A stretch of 64,000 bases of DNA from the NCBI GenBank assembly GCA_042862465.1, contig JASTVH010000007.1, forward strand, positions 271,205 to 335,204, read 5' to 3'. The notes beneath the pieces were generated by a model, which did no database searches, was not told where the DNA came from, and saw nothing but the letters and a program-made list of their open reading frames with translations. Made by a program: the position numbers and the translations under genes. Position 1 is the stretch's first letter. Each line of letters starts with the position of its first letter. This DNA is from JASTVH01 sp042862465. Its GTDB lineage: Bacteria > Pseudomonadota > Gammaproteobacteria > Pseudomonadales > Oleiphilaceae. Below are positions 1-8,103 of this stretch, in pieces.

Positions 1-1042
1 CTGGGGCACCACCCCGGCGGCGATTGACAACTGCCTCACCGTGGCGGAACAGCATGACGTGCAGGTGGCCATCCACACCGACACCCTGAATGAATCCGGT
101 TTCGTGGAGGACACCCTGGCCGCCTTCAAGGACCGGGTGATCCACACCTATCACACCGAAGGGGCCGGCGGCGGTCACGCGCCGGATATCATCCGCGCCG
201 CCGGCTACGCCAATGTCCTGCCCTCCTCCACCAATCCGACCCGTCCCTACACCGTCAACACCGTGGACGAACACCTGGACATGCTGATGGTCTGCCACCA
301 CCTGGACCCGGCCATTCCCGAGGACGTGGCCTTTGCCGACTCACGCATCCGCAAGGAAACCATCGCCGCCGAGGACATCCTGCACGACCTCGGGGCTTTC
401 AGCATGATCGCATCAGACTCCCAGGCCATGGGCCGGGTGGGCGAAGTCATCACCCGCACCTGGCAGACCGCCCACAAGATGAAGGTGCAGCGCGGTACCC
501 TCGATGGTGACAGCGCGGCCAACGACAACCTGCGGGCCCGGCGCTACGTCGCCAAATACACCATCAACCCGGCCATTGCCCACGGCATCGCCCATGAAGT
601 GGGTTCCCTGGAGCCGGGCAAGCTGGCCGATATCGTGCTGTGGAACCCGGCCTTTTTCGGCGCCAAGCCCAAGCTGATCCTCAAGGGTGGGGCCATCGCC
701 GCCGCGCCGATGGGCGACCCCAATGCCTCGATACCCACACCCCAGCCGGTCCACTACCGCCCCATGTTCGCAGCCTACGGCCCGGCGCGGCAGGCGACCC
801 GCGTCACCTTTGTCAGCCAGGCCTACCTGAAGAAGGGCGATCCGGCGGCCCTGGGTCTTCAATCGAATCTGGTGGCCTGCCGCAACACCCGCAGCATTCG
901 CAAGAAGGACATGATCCTCAACGACTGGCAGCCGACGATCGAGGTGGACCCGCAGACCTACGAGGTGCGGGCCGATGGGGAGCTGTTGGTATGCGAGCCG
1001 GCGGACGTATTGCCGTTGGCTCAGCGGTATTTTCTCTTTTAA
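1..1042 (+). CDS. ureC: Urease alpha subunit (3' part; 5' end outside window)
   Basis: Catalytic subunit of nickel urease, which hydrolyses urea to ammonia and carbamate in the cytoplasm. The open frame runs in from the window edge (first codon at position 2) and gives 346 residues. By comparison with the 567-residue Klebsiella enzyme the fragment begins at about residue W222, so the carbamylated lysine (K217) lies just outside. Visible family motifs are the Ni-ligand histidines in AIHTDTLNE and YHTEGAGGGHAPD, the active-site flap MVCHHLDP with its cysteine, and the Ni-ligand aspartate in SDSQAMGRVGE. The C-terminus is intact. It is followed after 37 bp by ureE, as in a standard ureDABCEFG operon. 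No frameshift is seen. Identification is certain; only the amino-terminal half is missing. Confidence 0.98.
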   Translation, partial: WGTTPAAIDNCLTVAEQHDVQVAIHTDTLNESGFVEDTLAAFKDRVIHTYHTEGAGGGHAPDIIRAAGYANVLPSSTNPTRPYTVNTVDEHLDMLMVCHHLDPAIPEDVAFADSRIRKETIAAEDILHDLGAFSMIASDSQAMGRVGEVITRTWQTAHKMKVQRGTLDGDSAANDNLRARRYVAKYTINPAIAHGIAHEVGSLEPGKLADIVLWNPAFFGAKPKLILKGGAIAAAPMGDPNASIPTPQPVHYRPMFAAYGPARQATRVTFVSQAYLKKGDPAALGLQSNLVACRNTRSIRKKDMILNDWQPTIEVDPQTYEVRADGELLVCEPADVLPLAQRYFLF

Positions 1043-1079
1043 GCGCGATTGAGGTCGGACACTCCAAAGGAGGCAACAC

Positions 1080-1526
1080 ATGTACGAACTGATCGAAAAA
1101 GTCACAGAACCCGTCGCCAAGGTGACCGACGAACTGCACCTGAGCTACGACGACCGCAAGCGCGGGCGTCTGAAGGCGATCACGCTGTCCGGTCAGAAAG
1201 CCGGCCTGTTCCTGGAACGCGGCCACGTGCTCTCCAGCGGCGACCGTCTGCGCGCCCGCAGCGGCGAAGTGATTGCGGTGGTCTCGGCCCCCGAGCCGGT
1301 GGTTACAGGTTACTGCGACGACCTGCTGGAACTGGCCCGGGCCTGCTACCACCTGGGCAACCGCCACGTGCCGCTGCAGATTGGCGATGGCTGGGTCCGC
1401 ATCCAGCCGGACCACGTGCTGGAAGGCCTGATGCATCACCTGGGGATGCGCACCCAGCACGAGGATGCCCCCTTTGAACCCGAGAACGGCGCCTACCATG
1501 GCCTCGGACACGGCCATGCCCACTGA
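1080..1526 (+). CDS. ureE: Urease accessory protein UreE (nickel metallochaperone)
   Basis: A 148-residue nickel chaperone that delivers Ni to the UreFGD-urease complex. The amino-terminal peptide-binding half (LSYDDRKRGRLKA, AGLFLERGHVLSSGDRL) and the metal-binding half with the LGNRHVPLQI histidine are intact. The C-terminus is histidine-rich (HGLGHGHAH), a common extra Ni-binding tail. The start is supported by a GGAGG ribosome site (in aaaGGAGGcaacacATG). It lies 37 bp after ureC, and its 3' end overlaps the proposed start of ureF, indicating translational coupling. Confidence 0.97.
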   Translation: MYELIEKVTEPVAKVTDELHLSYDDRKRGRLKAITLSGQKAGLFLERGHVLSSGDRLRARSGEVIAVVSAPEPVVTGYCDDLLELARACYHLGNRHVPLQIGDGWVRIQPDHVLEGLMHHLGMRTQHEDAPFEPENGAYHGLGHGHAH

Positions 1527-2187
1527 GGATATGGCCCAGCTCCAGCTGCTGCGACTGGTCAGCCCCGCACTGCCCATCGGTGCCTTTGCCTGGTCTCAGG
1601 GGCTGGAAACCGGGATCGAAGAGGGCTGGCTGGTGGATGTGGCCAGCCTCGAAAGCTGGCTCTCCGGCCTGATGCTCAACAGCCTGGCGTATCAGGACCT
1701 GGCCTACCTGCAACGCCTGCGCGCGGCTATGGCGGGGAACCCAGAAACCGTTACCGACTGGAACCGCCAACTGTTGGCCAGCCGCGAGACGCGGGAACTC
1801 TACGAGGAAGACAGTCAGCTGGGAGAAGCCTTGTGGCGGCTGCTGCACAAGCTGGACGGCGTGGCCCGGCCGGTGGCGGCCAACGAACCGATCAGCCTGG
1901 TGACCGGCTTCGCGCTGGCCGCGCACCACTGGGACATTGCCTGGCGACCATTGGCGCTGGGTTTTCTCTGGGCCTGGGCGGAAAATCTGGTAACCGCGGC
2001 CACCAAGGCGGTGCCGCTTGGACAGACCGACGCGCAGCGGGTGCTGGGCAACCTGATTCCGAAGATGAATCAGGCCGTGGATCGGGCCGAGCGCGTGGAG
2101 GAGGACCGGATCGGCGCTTCTTTCCCGGGATTTGCCATCGCCAGCGCAAGACACGAAATCCAGTACTCCCGCCTGTTTCGATCATAA
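1498..2187 (+). CDS. ureF: Urease accessory protein UreF
   Basis: About 229 residues; an all-helical urease maturation factor that binds UreD and acts as a fidelity/activating partner of UreG during Ni insertion. The amino-terminal signature LLRLVSPALPIGAFAWSQGLE is characteristic (here LVSPALPIGAF), and the length fits the family. The start is ambiguous: the frame is open from ATG 1465, but family alignment suggests ATG 1498, 1516 or 1531. I use 1498, which overlaps the end of ureE by 29 bp. It is followed by an 80-bp palindromic spacer before ureG. Confidence 0.93.
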   Translation: MASDTAMPTEDMAQLQLLRLVSPALPIGAFAWSQGLETGIEEGWLVDVASLESWLSGLMLNSLAYQDLAYLQRLRAAMAGNPETVTDWNRQLLASRETRELYEEDSQLGEALWRLLHKLDGVARPVAANEPISLVTGFALAAHHWDIAWRPLALGFLWAWAENLVTAATKAVPLGQTDAQRVLGNLIPKMNQAVDRAERVEEDRIGASFPGFAIASARHEIQYSRLFRS

Positions 2188-2191
2188 GGCG

Positions 2192-2272
2192 GTAGGTTGG
2201 GCTGACGAAGGAAGCTCAACAAAGAGGAAAGTTCGGCTCCGTGTTGGGCTTCGCAAGCTCAGCCCAACCTAC
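2192..2272. repeat. Palindromic repeat between ureF and ureG
   Basis: The arms GTAGGTTGGGCT (2192-2203) and AGCCCAACCTAC (2261-2272) are a perfect 12-bp inverted repeat. Internal arms are also partly complementary (GAAGCTCAAC near 2211 with GTTGGGCTTCG near 2242), so the transcript can fold into one long hairpin. A related single arm (GAAGCCCAACCTAC) occurs near 47582. This looks like a dispersed REP-type intergenic repeat. It may affect the ureF/ureG transcript ratio (inference). Confidence 0.7.
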
Positions 2273-2337
2273 GTATTCATGCTTTCTAGCTCCTCGCCCT
2301 GTTGAAGGGCGGGGATGACAATCACCAGGAGAACAAC

Positions 2338-2958
2338 ATGAGCACACAAACCCTGCGCGTTGGCATCGGCGGGCCGGTGGGATCGGGCAAGACCGCCCTC
2401 ACCCTGGCCCTGTGCCGCAAGCTGCGTGACCGGCTGGATCTGGCGGTGGTCACCAACGACATCTACACCCGCGAAGACGCCGAATTCCTCACCCGCCACG
2501 AAGCCCTGTCCGCCGACCGCATCATGGGCGTGGAAACCGGTGGCTGTCCCCATACCGCCATCCGCGAGGATGCCTCCATGAACCTGGCGGCCATCGACGA
2601 ACTGCACCAGCGTCATCCCGATCTGGAACTGGTGCTGGTGGAAAGCGGCGGTGACAACCTCAGCGCTACTTTCAGCCCGGAACTGTCGGACCTGACCATC
2701 TACGTGATCGACGTGTCCGCCGGCGACAAGATCCCCCGCAAGGGTGGCCCGGGCATCACCAAGTCGGACCTGCTGATCATCAACAAAACCGATCTGGCAC
2801 CGCTCGTGGGCGCGTCCCTGGAGGTGATGGATCGCGACGCGCGCATGATGCGGGGCGACAAGCCTTTCTATTTCACGAACCTCAAGACAGAAACCGGACT
2901 GGATGGCATCATCGACTTTATTGTCGAACACGGCATGCTCCATCCACGTGCAGCCTGA
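2338..2958 (+). CDS. ureG: Urease accessory GTPase UreG
   Basis: A 206-residue SIMIBI-class GTPase that drives nickel insertion into apo-urease with UreF, UreD and UreE. The P-loop GPVGSGKT is at residues 12-19, followed by the metal-binding CPH motif in ETGGCPHTAIRED, the switch/Walker B-like VESGGDNL and the base-specificity NKTDL. The chosen start has an upstream AGGAG (caccAGGAGaacaacATG). The frame is open further 5' to 2302, but that extension lies in the repeat spacer and is not family-like. Length matches the family. Confidence 0.97.
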   Translation: MSTQTLRVGIGGPVGSGKTALTLALCRKLRDRLDLAVVTNDIYTREDAEFLTRHEALSADRIMGVETGGCPHTAIREDASMNLAAIDELHQRHPDLELVLVESGGDNLSATFSPELSDLTIYVIDVSAGDKIPRKGGPGITKSDLLIINKTDLAPLVGASLEVMDRDARMMRGDKPFYFTNLKTETGLDGIIDFIVEHGMLHPRAA

Positions 2959-2977
2959 CCCACGGAGGAACCACCCC

Positions 2978-3196
2978 ATGCTTCGAACCTTGATCACATT
3001 GATACTGCTGGCACCCGCGGCCGTCCTGGCACACCCCGGCGACCACAGCGGCGGCAGCGCTGTGGATTCCGTTATTCACCTGCTGACGGAGCCGGATCAC
3101 CTGGCAATGTTCTTTGCCGGAGCGTCGGTGCTTGCCGTCATCCTGTTCCGACTGCGCCGCCCCAAAGCCGCCACCAAGCGGGTGAGAAAACGTTAA
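2978..3196 (+). CDS. Small membrane protein in the urease operon
   Basis: A 72-residue protein with a probable signal peptide (MLRTLITLILLAPAAVLA), a histidine-containing segment HPGDHSGG, the motif LLTEPDHLAMFFAG leading into one transmembrane helix, and a very basic C-terminal tail (RLRRPKAATKRVRKR). It starts 19 bp after ureG with a good GGAGG site, so it is in the urease operon. The HPGD start after the signal peptide and the EPDHL segment recall the start of the nickel permeases HupE/UreJ, but only one membrane span is present. It is therefore not a full permease. A metal-related role is a guess from context. Confidence 0.75.
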   Translation: MLRTLITLILLAPAAVLAHPGDHSGGSAVDSVIHLLTEPDHLAMFFAGASVLAVILFRLRRPKAATKRVRKR

Positions 3197-3217
3197 TAGA
3201 ACGCTCATCAAACGATC

Positions 3218-3252
3218 AGGGGCGCAGCCCGAGCCCCTAATTAATTGTTTTA
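3218..3252 (+). terminator. Possible terminator of the urease operon
   Basis: A stem AGGGGC (3218-3223) / GCCCCT (3233-3238) with a 9-base loop is followed by an AT-rich stretch taattaattgttttat. It lies 22 bp after the last gene of the urease operon. The tail is not a clean run of T, so efficiency is uncertain. The same AT-rich stretch may carry the promoter of the next gene. Confidence 0.45.
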
Positions 3253-3402
3253 TATATACCTATTGCGCGGAACCCTGGTCGGGAATGGCTCCGACCAGGT
3301 CTCAATTTCGCTGATCGACATTGCAACGTCCCCCTCAGGTATCCCACACTGAGCCCACTGACTGCATCTGCAGATCCATGACTTCAGTAACGAGGAGGAC
3401 AC

Positions 3403-3780
3403 ATGAAGAAGCTGATTTCAGCCGCCCTTCTGGGGACCGCCCTGGCACTGAGCACTCCGGTCCTGGCCGAACAGGGTCAAGCCCAGGCGAGCCAGCAGCA
3501 AGCTGCCGATTTTACCCAGGCGGAGCTGCAGACTTTTGTCGATATCCAGAAGGACATTGGCAAGGTTCGCAAGGAATACGTGAAGAAAATCCGCTCAGCC
3601 GGTAGCAAGGACGAAGCCAAGTCGCTGCAGCAGGAAGCGCGGGAATCCCTGGTGGAAGTGGTGAAAGATTCCGAGCTGTCGGTCGAGAAGTACAACGCCA
3701 TCGCAACTGCTTACCAGTCCAACAAGGACGTGCGCAAGCAGGTCAACGACATCGCCCGCAGTCAGCAGTCCCAATCCTGA
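3403..3780 (+). CDS. Secreted DUF4168-family protein
   Basis: A 125-residue precursor with a clear signal peptide (MKKLISAALLGTALALSTPVLA, then EQGQAQ). The mature part is a charged, mainly helical domain (FTQAELQTFVDIQKDIGKV ... LVEVVKDSELSVEKYNAIA) of the DUF4168 type: small periplasmic proteins of unknown function. The start is supported by an upstream GAGGAGG site. It appears monocistronic, with its own AT-rich upstream region, and is convergent with the next gene. No enzymatic motif is seen. Confidence 0.85.
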   Translation: MKKLISAALLGTALALSTPVLAEQGQAQASQQQAADFTQAELQTFVDIQKDIGKVRKEYVKKIRSAGSKDEAKSLQQEARESLVEVVKDSELSVEKYNAIATAYQSNKDVRKQVNDIARSQQSQS

Positions 3781-3858
3781 TTTGCGCGGCCAGTGCGCCA
3801 GCCTCTCAAGGGGCGGGCGCACTCCCCTCCCGGCCGTCTCGCCATTCCGCCGTTACCC

Positions 3859-4710
3859 TCAGAAGGGAAAGCCGAGGTTGAAGGTGATCGCTTTCAAGTC
3901 ATCGCCCCGGGTCAGTGATACCCCGACACGCTGAATCGGAATGCTCCAGTCCACCGCTTCGTGGAAGCCAAAGGTAACCCCCAACGAGAACAGATCCTTG
4001 ATCTTCACCTTCTCACCCTGGACGCCGACCATATCCAGCTGATTACCGAAATGGCGCCAGAGCACATAAGAACTCATTGTCAGTTGAGTTCCCATGGCGC
4101 GCCAACCGGTCGGCCATTCGTAGTCCAAACCGTTCTCGAACAGCAGAAAACCCTGCTTCTCGCCACTGCTGTCCAGCCGCTGGCCGGCAAAAATTACGCT
4201 ATTCCCCAGCGTCAGCCAGCGGCGATTGATCGGCCATGTTCTCACATGCTTGACCCCGGCGATGCCCAGGGTCGCATCGATGTCCCGACCCGCGTCCCGG
4301 GCCCGCCCGATCTGGGCAAAGGGGGACACATGCGCATCGCCCTCCAGGGGAATGGTCCATTTCATGCCGGGCAGGAAGCTGATGGTTTTGACGTCATCCC
4401 GCGGACTCTTCAGGCGATCCGTTGGATCTTCAGCCACCGACTTGAAGTCGAAATTCGAAATGCCGGCAGTGGTGGTCAACAATATCTTGCGCTTTATACC
4501 GGGGTCGTCCTCGTCATCCAGGGCGATGGAAAACGGCATCTTGATTACCAGTATGGTCTCGTCCCCGGCCTTGTAGGCCCCGGTTCCCAGCACGGGCGCG
4601 TAGACATAACTGAAGGTGTTGGGGCCCGCCGCAAGGGCGGGAAGCCCAAGGAAAAGACCGCACAGCAGTAAAAACGCCGCACTGGCACGATAAATCGACA
4701 AATTCCTCAT
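3859..4710 (-). CDS. Putative outer-membrane beta-barrel protein
   Basis: About 283 residues with an amino-terminal signal peptide ending near GLPALAA. The remainder alternates aromatic and polar residues in short strands (TFSYVYAPVLGTGAY, FLLFENGLDYEWP, LKAITFNLGFPF) and ends in phenylalanine, the usual signal for Bam-dependent outer-membrane insertion. I do not recognise a named family. An alternative start 12 bp upstream (4722) adds four residues. The gene stands alone on the minus strand, convergent with the DUF4168 gene. A porin-like or solvent/aromatic-responsive barrel is possible, but nothing fixes the substrate. Confidence 0.7.
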   Translation of the reverse strand: MRNLSIYRASAAFLLLCGLFLGLPALAAGPNTFSYVYAPVLGTGAYKAGDETILVIKMPFSIALDDEDDPGIKRKILLTTTAGISNFDFKSVAEDPTDRLKSPRDDVKTISFLPGMKWTIPLEGDAHVSPFAQIGRARDAGRDIDATLGIAGVKHVRTWPINRRWLTLGNSVIFAGQRLDSSGEKQGFLLFENGLDYEWPTGWRAMGTQLTMSSYVLWRHFGNQLDMVGVQGEKVKIKDLFSLGVTFGFHEAVDWSIPIQRVGVSLTRGDDLKAITFNLGFPF

Positions 4711-4941
4711 ACAGCCCCGCATCGTCCTGTGATACTGACACGCTTCAAGTTCCGCTCACGATAAGGCCGCTGTCGGCGACATGCAAAAGCTTTAAAGATC
4801 CGTTTGTTGCAGGGCTGTCGCCAGCGTGGACAGATTCATGGCTCGGGGCCCCAAAGGACAGGCGGATGCACTCAATTCGACCCTGACAATACCAACTGCA
4901 TCACAAAGTGACCGCTGCGAGCCACGTATCATAAAAACTAA

Positions 4942-5207
4942 GGAACCTCTGATTAAGTCCTGGCTGCCTTCAGCAAGGCCTGAGAAGTGTATTGGCAAGG
5001 CGCGGCTCGCCGGGAATGGCCGCAGCCCTTGCCAAGAGGCGCAACGCGGCCAATACACTTCTCAGGCCTTGCCCGAAGGGGCGCACAGAGCGATCCGCAC
5101 TCTGCGTTGCGCCCTCTTGAAAGACCCCCGGTATTCCGGCGAGGCCGCGCCTTGATTGCGAATCGCTCTGTGGGCCAGAAGGCAGCCAGGACTTAATCAG
5201 AGGTTCC
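4942..5207. mobile_element. 266-bp miniature inverted-repeat element, family A copy 1
   Basis: A non-coding element bounded by perfect 30-bp terminal inverted repeats that start GGAACCTCTGATTAAGTCC, flanked by the direct repeat CTAA (4938-4941 and 5208-5211). Inside are two large hairpin modules. One is closed by arms starting GCAAGGCCTGAGAAGTGTATT, the other by arms CGCACAGAGCGAT / ATCGCTCTGTG. A second copy of exactly the same length lies at 36556-36821 in opposite orientation. The 4-bp YTAR duplication matches the target preference of the IS5 group, so mobilisation by an IS5-type transposase is inferred. It fills most of the 4.7-5.3 kb gap; I see nothing else there apart from promoter-sized sequence. 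Confidence 0.9.
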
Positions 5208-5310
5208 CTAACACACGTGCACTTTTCTGGTTCGACCGGCAGGCATCCCTACCCGTTTTGGGGCCTTCCCTGAACCGGCTACAACAACAATCCAATGGTG
5301 CCGAGACAAC

Positions 5311-5946
5311 ATGTCTTTTGCGATGACTGCTGACGGGCCGCTCGCCCGCATCCTGATCGTCGACGATCATCCCTTTTACGCCAATGGATTGGCACAGGTA
5401 CTCCAGAGCGAGTCGCTGGCCCGGGAGGTCATTTGCCGCCCGACCGTTGCGAGCGCAATGGACGTTCTGCGTGCGTCACCGGATATCGATCTGATTCTGC
5501 TTGATTTAAGCCTGCCCGAAGAAGGTGGCCTGGCCCTGTTCCAGGCCCTGGACCAGGCGGGGCTCCCCGTGCCGGTTGTGATCATCTCCAGCCGCGAGGA
5601 TGAAACCAGCGTCAGGGCTGCCAAGGCGGCCGGGGCCCTGGGCTTCTTTCCCAAATCCGCCGACGCCGAGCTGCTGCGCCGGATGCTGCAGCGCGTCATG
5701 TTGGGGGATACCTTCTTCCCCCGCACCCTCAGCCCGATTGCGGCCTCAGAGGGACGCCTGACGCCCCGCCAGCGCGATGTGCTGAAACTGCTGTCGGCCG
5801 GTCACCCAAACAAACGTATTTGCCAGGAGCTGGGGCTGACGGAACACACCGTCAAAAGCCATCTCAAGGCCCTGTTCCAGCACCTCAACGTGCATAACCG
5901 TACCGAATGCGTCACCGTGGCCCGCGAACTGGGGCTGGTGGAATAG
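5311..5946 (+). CDS. NarL/LuxR-family response regulator
   Basis: 211 residues. The receiver domain (about 12-130) has the acidic pair DDH, phospho-acceptor D65 in LILLDLSLPEEGG, and the conserved lysine in GFFPKSA. A LuxR-type helix-turn-helix follows (about 150-205: LTPRQRDVLKLLSAGHPNK, EHTVKSHLKALFQHL). It is a phosphorylation-dependent DNA-binding transcription regulator. It is convergent with, and 10 bp from, a hybrid histidine kinase, its likely partner. The start at ATG 5311 is not preceded by a strong ribosome site; ATG 5323 is an alternative. Confidence 0.92.
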   Translation: MSFAMTADGPLARILIVDDHPFYANGLAQVLQSESLAREVICRPTVASAMDVLRASPDIDLILLDLSLPEEGGLALFQALDQAGLPVPVVIISSREDETSVRAAKAAGALGFFPKSADAELLRRMLQRVMLGDTFFPRTLSPIAASEGRLTPRQRDVLKLLSAGHPNKRICQELGLTEHTVKSHLKALFQHLNVHNRTECVTVARELGLVE

Positions 5947-5956
5947 CTCCCGGGCG

Positions 5957-7708
5957 CTACTCGACCACCCGCAGCCGCAGTGCATTGAGCGCCGCCCGCA
6001 GTCGGGCCGGCGCCACCGGCTTGTGCAATCGCCACAGCCGGTCCCCCTGCAACAGTGAGTCCTCGTCGGCGGTCTGCGCAGTCACGACGATAACCCCAAG
6101 CTCCGGAGCCTGCTGACGCAATCTCGCTACCAGCTGGGCGCCATTCATACCCGGCATATGCAGGTCAGTCACGACACCCTGGAAGCGGCCGCCCTCGAAA
6201 GCGCTCAGGGCCTCTTCGGCACTGGCACAGGCGGTGACCGCGTAGCCCCACTTGCCCAGCAGGTGCGTCAGCCAGCGCCGGGTCTCGGTGTGATCCTCCA
6301 CCAGCAACAGGGGCATGCCTGCCGCAGCAGTTTCATCGACCGCCTCACTGAGTGCACCGGCATGGCGGGAGGGGGGGACGGTCTGGGGCAGGCGAATCCA
6401 GAAACGGCAGCCCTCCCCCGGCCGGGACTGCAAGCCGGTGGAACCTTCCATCAGTTCCACCAGCTCCTTGACGATGGTAAGCCCCAACCCCAGTCCCTTT
6501 TCACTGGCGGCCTCCTCATCGGAACGGTAGAACGCCTCAAAGATGCGACTCTGTTTCTGCTCGGAAAGCCCCACCCCATCATCACTGACCGACAGGATGA
6601 TCTCGTCCTGGACCTGACGGGCACTCAGGCACACCTGCTCGGCCCGGCCATGCACCAGGGCGTTGGTGACCAGATTCTGCAACACGCGATGCAAGAGAAT
6701 CGGGTCCGCCCGTACGCCGGGATCGCCCTCCACCGGCTCCACCAATAGCACCACGCCCTGCTCCTGGGCGGACTGCCGGCAGGTTTCGGCCACCGCCTGC
6801 ATTACCGAACTCACCCGCAGGGATTCGCTATGGGGTTCCACCATCCCCTCCCGCAGCCGGGAAATGTCCAACAGCGCGCCCAACAGGCGATTGAAATGAT
6901 CGACGGAGTGGCGCAGCTGCCGCAACATCAGCTGGCGCTGGTTTTCATCCTGCTCGGTGTTGAGGTTCTCGAGCAGCAGGTTGACCACATTGAGCGGTTG
7001 TCTCAGGTCGTGACTGGCGACAGTCATGAAACGGGTTTTCTGTTCGCTGTCACGCTCCGCCCGCATCCGTGACAGCGCCAGCATCTGGTGATCAAGAAAA
7101 TGGATCCGCTGATGATGCTCCTGCAGCCAACCCCCAACCATTCCGATCAGGTTGGCTGTGGACATGAAGAAGCCATTGCGCAGCAAGTGCTCCGCAGGCA
7201 TGCCCAAACTGGCCTCCATCACCAGATAGGCTGCCACCACAGAGGTGGATGCAATACTGGCGGACCAGAACGGCAGCCCCATGAGGAAGTACCCGAACAT
7301 CAGGAAAAGCAGCATGCCATCGTAGGGCATATCGATGCCCTGGCGCCGGGACAGGAAGATGATCAAGACGATGCTCAGCCCGCCCCAGACGTAGGCGAAC
7401 ACGTAGAAATTGACGAACAGGCGGTTGGAGGCGGCCTTGAAGCTGAGAAACCACACACTCAGGATCACCGGGCAAACCACCAGCAGGCGCACCGCCACAG
7501 TCTGTTCAGACAGGCTGGCCGGGAAGGAATAGGTATCCAGAAAACAGTACACCACCCAGAGGATCAGGGCGCTCGCCGACACTGGCCTGGCCCGGCTGCG
7601 AAGCATGTCGGCCCGGTGGGACTGGTAGGCGCCCTCCAGCGCCGGCTCGAATCGCAGCAGCGGAAAGGGGCGTTCGCGTTGGGCTTGGTAATCGGCGTAT
7701 TCCAGCAT
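5957..7708 (-). CDS. Hybrid sensor histidine kinase with C-terminal receiver
   Basis: 583 residues. The amino-terminal third has about six hydrophobic segments between residues 45 and 205 and no obvious periplasmic sensor domain. Next comes a HisKA domain with H233 in ASHDLRQPLN, then a HATPase domain (NLVTNALVHG, SDDGVGL, GLGLGLTIVKEL), and a C-terminal receiver (LLLVEDHTETRRWL, VVTDLHMPGMNG). This is the layout of membrane-integral hybrid kinases in which the stimulus is sensed within the membrane. It is convergent with the NarL-type regulator, and the pair probably forms one signalling unit. The signal is unknown. Confidence 0.92.
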   Translation of the reverse strand: MLEYADYQAQRERPFPLLRFEPALEGAYQSHRADMLRSRARPVSASALILWVVYCFLDTYSFPASLSEQTVAVRLLVVCPVILSVWFLSFKAASNRLFVNFYVFAYVWGGLSIVLIIFLSRRQGIDMPYDGMLLFLMFGYFLMGLPFWSASIASTSVVAAYLVMEASLGMPAEHLLRNGFFMSTANLIGMVGGWLQEHHQRIHFLDHQMLALSRMRAERDSEQKTRFMTVASHDLRQPLNVVNLLLENLNTEQDENQRQLMLRQLRHSVDHFNRLLGALLDISRLREGMVEPHSESLRVSSVMQAVAETCRQSAQEQGVVLLVEPVEGDPGVRADPILLHRVLQNLVTNALVHGRAEQVCLSARQVQDEIILSVSDDGVGLSEQKQSRIFEAFYRSDEEAASEKGLGLGLTIVKELVELMEGSTGLQSRPGEGCRFWIRLPQTVPPSRHAGALSEAVDETAAAGMPLLLVEDHTETRRWLTHLLGKWGYAVTACASAEEALSAFEGGRFQGVVTDLHMPGMNGAQLVARLRQQAPELGVIVVTAQTADEDSLLQGDRLWRLHKPVAPARLRAALNALRLRVVE

Positions 7709-7819
7709 GATGGTTGGCTATTGTTGTTGGAGTGCTTCCATGCTAGCTCGATGTGGAGGGAGATTCGTGGTTTGGGCTCACAATGTGATGCGTCGGAGAG
7801 CAGTTTCGCTGAGCCGTCA

Positions 7820-7925
7820 GCGGTGGGTGGTGGTCTTTCTGCAGCAGTGACAGGGATGGCACGATAGCGCTGCCGGGCCAGGGACGGCCCGTCAGCGCGG
7901 CGGAAGAAAGACCACCACCCACTGC
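7820..7925. repeat. Nested palindromic intergenic repeat
   Basis: The outer arms GCGGTGGGTGGTGGTCTTTCT (from 7820) and AAGAAAGACCACCACCCACTGC (to 7925) are nearly perfect inverted repeats. An inner stem GCGCTGCCGGGCC/GGCCCGTCAGCGC lies at about 7867-7898. It occupies the 395-bp gap between the kinase and lipase genes, which holds no convincing gene. It resembles the intergenic palindrome at 51292-51399 in style (both contain ACAGGGA followed by a GCG-rich arm). It is probably a dispersed REP/BIME-like unit, and may also separate the two divergent transcription units. Confidence 0.7.
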
Positions 7926-8103
7926 GAGAGCTATCGGCCTTACCCAGTGCTAACTAACCGATACCCAAAATGGGCCGGGATTCGGGCAACCCCCTGTCAT
8001 CCGACATGCCCGGCCAAGGGAAAGGCCCTTCCCTGTGGAGCCTCTGACGAAGCCCCCGCGACGTCGCGCCGCAGGGACTTGATCCGAAACTCCGATCAGC
8101 CTC

